From an uncultured Pelagibacteraceae bacterium (lineage in GTDB: Bacteria; Pseudomonadota; Alphaproteobacteria; Pelagibacterales; Pelagibacteraceae): a stretch of DNA of 38,662 nucleotides. Shown piece after piece: positions 1 through 7,496 of the stretch (position 1 is its first letter; every line of letters begins with the position of its first letter). The notes under the pieces were generated by a model that was not told the origin of the DNA, ran no database searches, and worked only from the letters and a program-made list of their open reading frames with translations. The translations under genes and the position numbers were made by a program. The stretch is from positions 1 to 38,662 of the forward strand of contig CACHRI010000008.1 in NCBI GenBank assembly GCA_902582155.1. The letters are read 5' to 3'.

Positions 1-285
1 AATTATATTTTTTTTATTGTATTCAACCTCTATTTCTCTTCCATGAATTACATTCAAAACTAAAACTATCCCTTTATTACCATTCTGAGTTTTAATATTG
101 ATGGGATAACAATTGTTCGAAATATCCATTCCAACAATTTTTGTCCAATTATCAACAATTGATGAAAAATTAAAGCCATTTCTCTTTAATATTTTTTTTA
201 ATTTTACCGGTAATGTGTTAGCTAACGGTCTTAATCCTTGAATGAATGTTTTACTTAAATTATTATCTATTTTTTTTTTATGCAT
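1..285 (-). CDS. DUF721 / DciA-like protein, 3' end cut by window edge
   Basis: The first 95 codons read open on the minus strand from an ATG at 285-283, and the gene runs off the left edge. The protein begins MHKKKIDNNLSKTFIQGLRP. It continues with a segment resembling the DUF721 family: a short basic helix, then a region containing VDNWTKIVG at about residues 44-52, and a beta-rich part around GIVLVLNVIHG. DUF721 includes DciA, a loader of the replicative helicase in many bacteria, but that role is only inferred here. In other alphaproteobacteria a DUF721 gene commonly sits next to mutY, which supports the call. Its start codon overlaps the mutY start codon on the other strand. No Shine-Dalgarno sequence is visible. 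Confidence 0.75.
   Translation of the reverse strand, partial: MHKKKIDNNLSKTFIQGLRPLANTLPVKLKKILKRNGFNFSSIVDNWTKIVGMDISNNCYPINIKTQNGNKGIVLVLNVIHGREIEVEYNKKNII
238..266 (+). promoter_or_regulatory. Candidate sigma70 promoter for mutY, inside the DUF721 gene
   Basis: TTGAAT (238-243) and TATTAT (261-266) are separated by exactly 17 nt. The expected transcription start, near 273, would leave a leader of only about 7 nt before the mutY ATG at 280. The elements are seen in the sequence; promoter activity is inferred, and AT-rich DNA yields such matches by chance. Confidence 0.35.
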
Positions 286-1278
286 CTAACATTCAATTTA
301 ACAAAAAAAATTTTAGCTTGGTATGATAATAACAAGCGCACTTTACCTTGGCGTGTTGGTAAAAAATCGCAGAATTTGCTTTATTATAGAGTTTTAAGTG
401 AATTTATGCTGCAACAAACACAGGTAAAAACTGTAATACCTTATTTTGAGGTATTTATCAAAAAATTTCAAACACTGGAGTCACTATCTCAAGCAAAAGA
501 AAAAAAAGTTTTAAAATTATGGGAAGGACTAGGGTATTATAGAAGAGCTAGAAATCTTTTAGCTACATCGAAAATTCTAGTCAATAAGCATAATTCAAAA
601 TTACCCAAATGTATTAATGAAATTAAAACTTTACCAGGTATCGGTGAATATACTGCTAATGTATTAATTGCTTTAATATATAATAAACCAACACTAGCTT
701 TTGATGGAAATGTAAAAAGGGTAATTTCAAGAATTTTTAATGTTGATGAAAAAAAATTTGATTTTAAAAATTTTAAAAATCTAAATACAAAAAAATTATT
801 TAATACTAAAAGAAACTCTGATTTAGTAGAGGCAATAATGGAGTTTGGTGCTTTAATATGTAATGCTAAAACTCCAAAATGCATTAAATGTCCAATTAAA
901 AAATATTGCAAATTTTTTAAGTCACCGCACAAAACTTACAAAATCAAAAAAAATAAAATCAGAAAAAACGTTAATATTTTTTGTTACTTATCTAAGAATG
1001 GAAAAATAGCTTTAACTAAAAATAATAATGTTGGTTTTTTAAACACTTTTAATTTACCACAAATAGAAAATGCAAGTAACAAAAAAACTTTTAAAGATTG
1101 GAGACTTCTTTCAAAATATAAAAACTCTATATCAAACAAAAAGTTAAATATAAATTTATATTATAAATTTTCTAAAAATATACCTTTGAATTATACTTGG
1201 TACTCTATTAAAACTTATAAAGATTTTATGCCTTCGTTCACAAAAAGAATATTTAGACAAGTCTCAGTTTTATTTTGA
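280..1278 (+). CDS. mutY: A/G-specific adenine DNA glycosylase MutY
   Basis: MutY removes adenine mispaired with 8-oxoguanine or guanine, starting base excision repair. The 332-residue protein has the HhH-GPD core. LPWR is near residue 22 and the catalytic Glu41 lies in VLSEFMLQQTQ. The helix-hairpin-helix LPGIGEYTA is at 118-126 and the conserved Asp142 in FDGNVKRV. All four iron-sulfur ligands are present (Cys194, 201, 204, 210; spacing C-x6-C-x2-C-x5-C). The C-terminal recognition region is short and Lys-rich. The ATG at 280 is chosen because residues 10-24 align with the family N-terminus and no closer in-frame Met exists. Its stop overlaps the next start (TGATG). Confidence 0.95.
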   Translation: MHLTFNLTKKILAWYDNNKRTLPWRVGKKSQNLLYYRVLSEFMLQQTQVKTVIPYFEVFIKKFQTLESLSQAKEKKVLKLWEGLGYYRRARNLLATSKILVNKHNSKLPKCINEIKTLPGIGEYTANVLIALIYNKPTLAFDGNVKRVISRIFNVDEKKFDFKNFKNLNTKKLFNTKRNSDLVEAIMEFGALICNAKTPKCIKCPIKKYCKFFKSPHKTYKIKKNKIRKNVNIFCYLSKNGKIALTKNNNVGFLNTFNLPQIENASNKKTFKDWRLLSKYKNSISNKKLNINLYYKFSKNIPLNYTWYSIKTYKDFMPSFTKRIFRQVSVLF

Positions 1279-2408
1279 TGAGAAAAAAAATTGCTATAAT
1301 TGGATCTGGAATAGCTGGTTTAACACTAGCAAATTTATTATATAAAAATAAAAATCACGAGTTTACAGTTTATGAAAAAAATGAAAGCTTATCTCTTGAT
1401 GAAGGCTACGGGATCCAAATGTCCGTAAATAGTGTAAAGATTTTGAATCAAATCGGTTTTCAAAAAATTGACATTAATAAAAGATTTCATCCAGCAGGAG
1501 TGGATTTTTATAATATTCAAAATAAAAAAATATGTGATTTAGATTTAATTCAATTTAATACAAAAGATTATAAGTATACAACATTACTAAGATCTTCTTT
1601 AATTGAGTTTTTAAAAGATGATATTTATACACAGCACATAAGATTTGGAAAAAGAATTAAGGAAGTATCTGAGTTAAAGGGAAAAGTTCTAATTAAATTT
1701 GACGACAATACGAACGATCTTGTTGATATGGTTGTTGGTGCAGATGGAATTTTTTCTAACACTCGATCATTTTTTGAAAAGAAAAAGAATAAACCAATTT
1801 TTAAAAATGCTGTAGCAATTAGAGCAATCCTTAATTCTAATTCAGGTTTAAATTTAGATGAAACAAGAATAAGTTTAATGATGGGTAAAAATTGTCATCT
1901 AGTTTTTTATCCGATTAATAAAAATAAAGACCTGAACTTTGTTTGTATAGTTAGAGTTAAGAAATATAACCCTGATAATATTAAATCTTTAGTAGATAAG
2001 GTGGTAAGCCAAAACTCGATTTTAGAAGAAGTTTTTAAAAAAGATCTGAAATCTTGGCCGTTGTATGCAACATCTAAAATAATTCCTTCATCTAATAGTA
2101 GAGTATTTTACATAGGCGATGCATTTAATGGTTTTTTACCGACCTTAGCTCAAGGAGCAGGGCAATCAATAGAAAGTGCTTATGAACTGTTTAATTTAAT
2201 GGATGAAGAAAAAAATATTATTCAAAGTAAATATTTTGAAAAAAGGTTAATGAAAGTGAAAATTGTTAGAAGAAGATCAAACTTAAATTTTTTTGCATTT
2301 CATTTCTCTAGTAAAATTATGCAAAGTTTAAGAAATCTAATTATGAAATTTCTGTTAAAAAGAAAGGGTTTTATTAATTCGTATTTAGGCTCAGTTTATA
2401 AAAGTTAA
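1278..2408 (+). CDS. FAD-dependent monooxygenase (UbiH / salicylate-hydroxylase-like)
   Basis: The 376-residue protein is a class A flavoprotein monooxygenase. The N-terminal Rossmann motif GSGIAGLTLAN binds the ADP part of FAD, GADGIFSNTR (about residue 154) is the DG motif, and YIGDAFNGFLPTLAQGAGQ (about 276) is the GD motif that contacts the flavin ribityl chain. A basic tail (KIVRRRSN and onward) follows. The substrate cannot be read from sequence; ubiquinone-ring, aromatic-acid and tetracycline-type hydroxylases all share this fold. The ATG at 1278 overlaps the mutY stop, so translation is probably coupled; a TTG one codon earlier is possible. The 3' end overlaps ccrM by 4 nt tail to tail. 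Confidence 0.85.
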   Translation: MRKKIAIIGSGIAGLTLANLLYKNKNHEFTVYEKNESLSLDEGYGIQMSVNSVKILNQIGFQKIDINKRFHPAGVDFYNIQNKKICDLDLIQFNTKDYKYTTLLRSSLIEFLKDDIYTQHIRFGKRIKEVSELKGKVLIKFDDNTNDLVDMVVGADGIFSNTRSFFEKKKNKPIFKNAVAIRAILNSNSGLNLDETRISLMMGKNCHLVFYPINKNKDLNFVCIVRVKKYNPDNIKSLVDKVVSQNSILEEVFKKDLKSWPLYATSKIIPSSNSRVFYIGDAFNGFLPTLAQGAGQSIESAYELFNLMDEEKNIIQSKYFEKRLMKVKIVRRRSNLNFFAFHFSSKIMQSLRNLIMKFLLKRKGFINSYLGSVYKS

Positions 2409-3478
2409 ATTTGTTTTTCTGCTATAAACTTTTGTCTTAAACTGTCAATTAATACAATAGATCCATTAAAATTATAATGCCAATACGTCCAACCATTAAA
2501 ACTTTCTGCTCCCATTATTTTTGCGGCCACTTTATGTATTGAACCTTCAGACTCTTTATATTTTATACTTCCATCTGCCATTATTTTTGCATTTATTTTT
2601 TTCTTTGGATCAAATAAATTTGTTCCAGGTTTTATTATTCCCATTTCTACTAACGATCCAAAAGGAACTCTAGGTTTTGATTTATTATTTTGAATTGTAT
2701 CGAGATAATCATCTTCGATTTTTACAGCCTTATTTATTCTCTCCTTTGCTGAATTGAAATATTTTTTATCTTTTTCAATTCCATAATACTGTCTACCAAG
2801 CTTCTTAGATACAACAGCTGTTGTTCCAGTTCCTAAAAAAGGATCAAAAACCACATCACCTTTATTTGTGGTAGCTAATATAATTCTATAAAGTAATGCT
2901 TCGGGTTTTTGTGTTGAGTGAATTTTTTTTCCATTTTTTTTCAATCTCTCTTTGCCATTACAAATTGGCAGTGTCCAATCTGATCTCATTTGCAGATCAT
3001 CGTTAAGACACTTTAGAGACTGATAATTAAAAGTATATTTTGACTTTTTACTTTTAGAGGCCCAAATCAGAGTTTCATGAGCATTAGTGAATCTTGTGCC
3101 TTTGAAATTAGGCATTGGATTTTTTTTTCTCCAAATGACATCGTTTAGTAACCAATACCTCAAGTTTTGAAGGTGATAACCTAATCGAAAAATATTATGA
3201 TAAGAGCCTATTACCCAGATACTGCCATTGTCTTTTAAAACTCTTCTACATTCAACAAGCCAGGATTGACAAAATTTGTCGTAATGTTTGAAACTATCAA
3301 ATTGATCCCATTTATCATTAACTCCATTAACTTTACTAGAATCTGGGCGTACTAATTTTTTACCTATTTGCATATTGTAAGGTGGATCAGCAAATATTAA
3401 GTCAAAAGAATTATCTGGAATTTTTTTTAATTCTTTTAAGCAATCACCATTAACAATGTTATTGAGAAATTTTGACAT
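2405..3478 (-). CDS. ccrM: Cell-cycle DNA adenine methyltransferase CcrM (GANTC)
   Basis: This is a beta-class N6-adenine methyltransferase. The catalytic DPPY (31-34) precedes the SAM-binding DPFLGTGTT (about 212-220), with the target-recognition region between them. Stretches such as WVIGSYHNIFR, NPMPNFKGTRF, NAHETLIWASKS and TQKPEALLYR closely match Caulobacter CcrM as I remember it. A C-terminal RAMA-like domain contains GSIHKVAAKIMGAESFNGW and WTYWHYNF. In alphaproteobacteria CcrM methylates GANTC once per cell cycle and is often essential. The ATG at 3478 (357 aa) is preferred over an in-frame TTG at 3490. Two GANTC sites lie just upstream. The gene is the last of the UDG-rnhB-ccrM set, 76 nt after rnhB. 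Confidence 0.95.
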   Translation of the reverse strand: MSKFLNNIVNGDCLKELKKIPDNSFDLIFADPPYNMQIGKKLVRPDSSKVNGVNDKWDQFDSFKHYDKFCQSWLVECRRVLKDNGSIWVIGSYHNIFRLGYHLQNLRYWLLNDVIWRKKNPMPNFKGTRFTNAHETLIWASKSKKSKYTFNYQSLKCLNDDLQMRSDWTLPICNGKERLKKNGKKIHSTQKPEALLYRIILATTNKGDVVFDPFLGTGTTAVVSKKLGRQYYGIEKDKKYFNSAKERINKAVKIEDDYLDTIQNNKSKPRVPFGSLVEMGIIKPGTNLFDPKKKINAKIMADGSIKYKESEGSIHKVAAKIMGAESFNGWTYWHYNFNGSIVLIDSLRQKFIAEKQI

Positions 3479-3483
3479 TTTAA

Positions 3484-3504
3484 GATTCAACCTTAAATTG
3501 AATC
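3484..3504 (-). promoter_or_regulatory. Two GANTC methylation sites upstream of ccrM
   Basis: GATTC at 3484-3488 and GAATC at 3500-3504 sit 6 to 26 nt upstream of the ccrM ATG, in the 76-nt gap after rnhB. GANTC is the CcrM target. In Caulobacter, methylation of GANTC sites in the ccrM leader affects ccrM transcription, so autoregulation is plausible here but unproven. Confidence 0.45.
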
Positions 3505-3554
3505 TGAGGTCAATTATTTTTACGTGAAAAAAGGAGTTTTTAGTTACTTAAAAT

Positions 3555-4127
3555 TTATTTTAACAACATCTTGTGTATTGGTCTGAAATTTTTTCTATGC
3601 ATTGTAGTAAGACCGTATTTTTTTAACCCTAAAAGATGTTGTTTAGTTCCATATCCAAAATTCTTGTCCCAATAATAATTTTTAAATTTTTTTGACATTT
3701 CAATCATAATTTTATCCCTATAAACTTTAGCTAAAATAGAGGCTGCGCTTATACATTTAATTTTTTCATCTCCCTTAATAATTGTTTTACATTGATGAGA
3801 GACTTTAGGTGCAAAAATACCATCAACAAGCACTAAATCAGGTTTTTTGGATAGGCTTAGAATAGCTCTTTTCATCGAAAGCAAAGATGCTTGCAAAATA
3901 TTTAATTTTTCAATCTCCCGAACTGAAGATATTCCAATAGAAAAAATGGAGCAATTTTTAATTTCTTCTGAAAATTCCAATCTTTGCTTGAAGCTTAATT
4001 TTTTTGAGTCTTTTAAATTATGAATTCTTGCACCTTTGTTTAGAATTACCGCTGCTGAGACTACTGGGCCAGCCAAACATCCACGACCCACTTCATCAAC
4101 ACCAGCAATTAATTTAAATTTTTTCAA
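3555..4127 (-). CDS. rnhB: Ribonuclease HII
   Basis: RNase HII cleaves RNA in RNA/DNA hybrids and removes single ribonucleotides from DNA. The 190-residue protein starts with the family signature AGVDEVGRGCLAGPVV, with catalytic Asp11 and Glu12. It also carries LVDGIFAPK (third acidic residue), ISAASILAKVYRD (fourth acidic residue) and GYGTKQH. The length is normal for a bacterial RnhB. The start overlaps the end of the UDG gene by 14 nt, so the two are probably translationally coupled, and ccrM follows. This neighbourhood (mutY, rnhB, ccrM) is a repair and replication cluster shared with other alphaproteobacteria. Confidence 0.95.
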   Translation of the reverse strand: MKKFKLIAGVDEVGRGCLAGPVVSAAVILNKGARIHNLKDSKKLSFKQRLEFSEEIKNCSIFSIGISSVREIEKLNILQASLLSMKRAILSLSKKPDLVLVDGIFAPKVSHQCKTIIKGDEKIKCISAASILAKVYRDKIMIEMSKKFKNYYWDKNFGYGTKQHLLGLKKYGLTTMHRKNFRPIHKMLLK

Positions 4128-4830
4128 TTTTAATACTCAAATTTTTTATTTTATCCCTAATCATTTTTAGATCTACCCATGAAAGCTTTTTTTGATCTGG
4201 CTGTCTTAAAAGATAAGCTGGATGGAATGACACAATAAAATAAGGTTTTATTTTATTAATAGAGATTTTATACCATTTGCCTCTCACTTTTGAAATAACA
4301 TCATCACCATTGATAATAGCATTCATTGCAGTACTACCTAACAATAAGACTATTTTTGGATTAATTATTTCTATGTGTTTTTTAAGAAAAGGAAGATATC
4401 TTTCTATCTCTTGATCAGTAGGCCTTCTGTTTTCTGGCGGTCTATAATTTACAACATTTGTAATATATACGTTATTTCTATTTAAATTAATTGCATGAAG
4501 CATTTTATCTAGTAGTTGACCAGCTCTCCCTACAAATGGCAAACCCTCTAAATCTTCATTGGCGCCTGGACCCTCTCCAATGATCATAATTTTTGATTTT
4601 GGATTACCATCTGAAAAAACAATTTTTGTCGCATTTTCCTTAAGTTTACAGTTTTTTATCTCTAAAATTTCATTTTTCAAAATCTCTAATTTTTTAACTA
4701 AATTCAGAGGTGAACCAAGATTTTTTTGAGCATACCTATTAATTGCTTTATTATTGAAGATCAAATTGTGATTAATTAAACTATAGTATTTAATTAACTT
4801 TGTTAATTTGGTATTTATTTTTTTTGACAT
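4114..4830 (-). CDS. Uracil-DNA glycosylase, type-4-like, lacking most Fe-S cysteines
   Basis: The 238-residue protein has the family-4/5 uracil-DNA glycosylase motifs: IIGEGPGANEDLEGLPFVG (about 83-101, the uracil-binding A motif) and SFHPAYLLR (about 201-209, the B motif). NVVNYRPPENRRPT lies between them. Type-4 enzymes use four cysteines for a 4Fe-4S cluster, but only Cys61 is present; the two in the RPP-NR region are replaced by Tyr129 and Tyr145. The cluster is therefore probably lost. The ATG at 4830 gives MSKKINTKLT; an upstream in-frame start at 4905 would overlap the divergent TPR gene by 74 nt and is less likely. It heads the operon with rnhB and ccrM. Confidence 0.85.
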   Translation of the reverse strand: MSKKINTKLTKLIKYYSLINHNLIFNNKAINRYAQKNLGSPLNLVKKLEILKNEILEIKNCKLKENATKIVFSDGNPKSKIMIIGEGPGANEDLEGLPFVGRAGQLLDKMLHAINLNRNNVYITNVVNYRPPENRRPTDQEIERYLPFLKKHIEIINPKIVLLLGSTAMNAIINGDDVISKVRGKWYKISINKIKPYFIVSFHPAYLLRQPDQKKLSWVDLKMIRDKIKNLSIKIEKI

Positions 4831-4831
4831 A

Positions 4832-6550
4832 ATGATTAAAATTTTTAAACTAAATATCTTACTATTACAAACGCTCTTTTTGTATTTTTTTTTATTAACT
4901 CCCACGTTAATGGGAATAGAGAAAATATATAAAAGAGATTTTGTTTCTAATTATTTTTCTGGTGTCGTTGCTTTAGCTGACAATGATTATGAAGAGTCCT
5001 ACAATTTTTTAAAAAGTATCGAAAATTTGGAAACTACTCATTTACAGTATTCTAGATCATATGTTGAAACCTTAGTTAATAATTTCAAAATAAATGAAGG
5101 TTTCAGATATTCCATTAACTTAAAAAAAAAAAAATTAAATTTCTACTCAAGTGATATTATTATCGCTAGTAAATACATAAAAAATAGTGATTTTTTAAAA
5201 GCATACGAACATTTAAACAGCGTGAATAAAGATTACTATTCTCCTCTACAACAGATATTAAGCAAAGTCATCTTTAATTGGATAGCTGTAGAAAATAAGC
5301 AATTAAATTTTAAAGATGCAGAAAATTTATTTCAATCTGTAAATCCTCGGTATAAAAATATTAAAAAAATAAATGATGTTTTTTTAAATTGCTACTTTGA
5401 TACATCAAAAACAGATAATAAATTTAAATCTCTGATAAATGAAGAAAATACCGATTTTTCTAGATACACTTTTTTTTATGTGAATTATTTAATTAAAAAA
5501 AATTTACCTTCTAAAGCAAAAATAGTTTTAAATGAAAAATTAAAAAATGTACCAAGAAATCTCATACTCAACCAACTTAAATTAGATATTTTCTCTGGTA
5601 ACAAAAACTTTTTGTTTAACAGTTTTGATTGTAAAAATATATCCAATATTATTGCAGAAGTATTTTATATTACAGCTAACGCTTTATCCACACAGTCAAT
5701 TTATAGTTTATCTAATTTTTATATTAATTTATCAAAATATTTAAATCAAAATTTTATATCCTATAACACACTCTTGGCCGAAAATATGGTAATGACTGGA
5801 GATTATGAGAAAGCAAAATTAATTTATAAACTTTTATCTAAGTCAGGTGAAATTTATAATTGGCATTCAACTAAACAATTAGCATTAATTGAATTGGAGC
5901 AGGACAAAAAAAATAATGCTGAAAGAGTGATGGAAAATGGATATATTAAACTAAAAAAACCAAATATTTATCAAACTTACGATTTAGCAAATTTTTTTAA
6001 AAATAATCAAAAATTTAATCAATCAATTAAATATTATTCAAAAGTTATAAATAAAATTTCAGAGAGTCACGAATTGTATCCCAAGGCAAAAGATGGAAGA
6101 GGAATATCTTATGAAAGAGTTGGAGAGTGGCAAAAAGCTGAAAAAGATTTTCTAGACTCGCTAAGAGCAAAACCTAATCAAGCTTATGTTATAAATTATT
6201 TGGCTTATACCTGGATAGAAAAAGGCATTAAAATTGAAAAATCTTTAAAAATGTTAGAGGAAGCTAATCGATTAAAAAAAAATGATGGATATATCACAGA
6301 TTCCCTTGGGTGGGCACTATATAAACTTGAAGAGTATAAAGATGCAAAACGTTATTTGCAAAAAGCTGTACAATTAATGCCATCAGATCCAATTGTAAAC
6401 GATCATTTTGGTGATGTGTTATGGAAAACAGGCAAAAAAATACAGGCAAGGTATTATTGGGATTATGTTTTAAATTTAGAAGAGACTGAAGATGACCTGA
6501 AGAAAAAAATTAAGAAAAAAATGTTAAATGGCCCTGAAATAATAAATTAA
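4832..6550 (+). CDS. Secreted tetratricopeptide-repeat protein, function unknown
   Basis: The 572-residue protein begins MIKIFKLNILLLQTLFLYFF, a signal peptide or membrane anchor, so the rest probably lies in the periplasm. Degenerate alpha-helical repeats fill most of it. The clearest TPRs are in the last 170 residues, including GISYERVGEWQKAEKDFLDS, YLAYTWIEKG, DSLGWALYKLEEYKDAKRYL and DHFGDVLWKTGKKIQARYYW. That C-terminal pattern resembles a TPR family found beside ispE in other alphaproteobacteria (from memory). The start at 4832 is one nucleotide from the divergent UDG start; an in-frame start at 4808 is possible but lies inside UDG. Codons near 5122-5134 form a run of 13 A. Its stop abuts the ispE start. 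Confidence 0.8.
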   Translation: MIKIFKLNILLLQTLFLYFFLLTPTLMGIEKIYKRDFVSNYFSGVVALADNDYEESYNFLKSIENLETTHLQYSRSYVETLVNNFKINEGFRYSINLKKKKLNFYSSDIIIASKYIKNSDFLKAYEHLNSVNKDYYSPLQQILSKVIFNWIAVENKQLNFKDAENLFQSVNPRYKNIKKINDVFLNCYFDTSKTDNKFKSLINEENTDFSRYTFFYVNYLIKKNLPSKAKIVLNEKLKNVPRNLILNQLKLDIFSGNKNFLFNSFDCKNISNIIAEVFYITANALSTQSIYSLSNFYINLSKYLNQNFISYNTLLAENMVMTGDYEKAKLIYKLLSKSGEIYNWHSTKQLALIELEQDKKNNAERVMENGYIKLKKPNIYQTYDLANFFKNNQKFNQSIKYYSKVINKISESHELYPKAKDGRGISYERVGEWQKAEKDFLDSLRAKPNQAYVINYLAYTWIEKGIKIEKSLKMLEEANRLKKNDGYITDSLGWALYKLEEYKDAKRYLQKAVQLMPSDPIVNDHFGDVLWKTGKKIQARYYWDYVLNLEETEDDLKKKIKKKMLNGPEIIN

Positions 6551-7384
6551 ATGAACATCAATTCTTATGCAAAAATAAATTTAACATTAAGAATAATCAA
6601 TAAACTAAAAAACAGAATGCATAACATTGAAACAGTTTCTGTTTTAGTTGGTTTAAATGATAAAATTAACATCACAGAATCCAAAAAGGACAAGGTAATT
6701 TTTACAGGAAAATTTAAAAGTAAAATTAATAAAAGTAAAAATACTATTTTAGATACTTTAGATGTATTAAGAAAGCTCAAATTAATAAATAAATTTTATA
6801 GTGTTGTTGTAAAAAAAAATATTCCTGTGTTTGCTGGGCTAGGAGGGGGCACAAGCAATTCTTTCAGTCTAGTGAAATATTTACTGAAAAAAAAAAAAAT
6901 TAATGAAAAATATATCTGTTTTATTGAAAAAAAGATTGGTTCAGATTTTAGATTATTCTTTAACAATTGCTCATATCAAAAAAAATTAAAAAAAGTTGAC
7001 AAAATAAACCATAAGCTAAAATATTATTTTGTTTTACTATACCCTAATATAAATTGTAAAACCAAGGAGATATATAAAAAAGTAAAAAAATTTAGCAAAC
7101 CTTCAAATTATTCTGGTTTTAAAAAGGTTGACAAAAAGAAATTTTTTGATGCGATTATAAAAGACAAAAATGACTTGCAAAAAATTATAGAAAAAAAACA
7201 TCCTAAAATTAAAAATATTATTAACTCAATTTACAGTCAAAATGGATGTGTCTTTTCGAGAATGACTGGTTCCGGCTCCGTTTGTTATGGAGTTTTTAAT
7301 TCAAAAAAAAACGCTGAATTTGCAATGAATTATTTGAAAAGAAAATACACCAAATTCTGGTGCGTTATTACAAAAACTATTTAA
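6551..7384 (+). CDS. ispE: 4-diphosphocytidyl-2-C-methyl-D-erythritol kinase IspE
   Basis: IspE phosphorylates CDP-methylerythritol in the MEP pathway of isoprenoid synthesis. The 277-residue protein is a GHMP kinase. Motif 1 SYAKINLTL (5-13) carries the catalytic Lys, motif 2 PVFAGLGGGTSNS (about 92-104) is the phosphate-binding loop, GSDFRLFF carries the catalytic Asp, and MTGSGSVCYGVF near residue 237 is motif 3. It is slightly short and very Lys-rich but has no missing motif. The ATG directly follows the TAA of the TPR gene with no spacer. A 13-A homopolymer at 6887-6899 encodes part of a Lys run. tRNA-Gln follows 33 nt downstream. Confidence 0.92.
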   Translation: MNINSYAKINLTLRIINKLKNRMHNIETVSVLVGLNDKINITESKKDKVIFTGKFKSKINKSKNTILDTLDVLRKLKLINKFYSVVVKKNIPVFAGLGGGTSNSFSLVKYLLKKKKINEKYICFIEKKIGSDFRLFFNNCSYQKKLKKVDKINHKLKYYFVLLYPNINCKTKEIYKKVKKFSKPSNYSGFKKVDKKKFFDAIIKDKNDLQKIIEKKHPKIKNIINSIYSQNGCVFSRMTGSGSVCYGVFNSKKNAEFAMNYLKRKYTKFWCVITKTI

Positions 7385-7417
7385 ATTAAATTATTTATGA
7401 TATATGAAGCAATGAAT

Positions 7418-7491
7418 TGGGGCATAGCCAAGCGGTAAGGCAGCGGTTTTTGGTACCGCCATCCTAGGTTCGAATCCTAGTGCCCCAGCCA
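7418..7491 (+). tRNA. tRNA-Gln (anticodon UUG)
   Basis: A 74-nt cloverleaf folds cleanly. The acceptor TGGGGCA (7418-7424) pairs with TGCCCCA (7481-7487), followed by discriminator G and an encoded CCA (7489-7491). The anticodon stem GCGGT/ACCGC encloses the loop TTTTGGT, giving anticodon TTG. The T arm CCTAG-GTTCGAAT-CCTAG is standard. The next gene starts only 5 nt after the CCA. A TATGAT hexamer at 7396-7401 could be a -10 element, but no good -35 is seen. Confidence 0.97.
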
Positions 7492-7496
7492 AATAA

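Noticed and set aside
537-932. 131-codon minus-strand open frame inside mutY
   Set aside because: Antisense to the conserved HhH-GPD and Fe-S region of MutY; no recognisable motifs.
3481-3500. CtrA-like TTAA half-sites upstream of ccrM
   Set aside because: The TTAA pair here is spaced 9 nt, not the 7 nt of the CtrA box, and TTAA is very common in this DNA.
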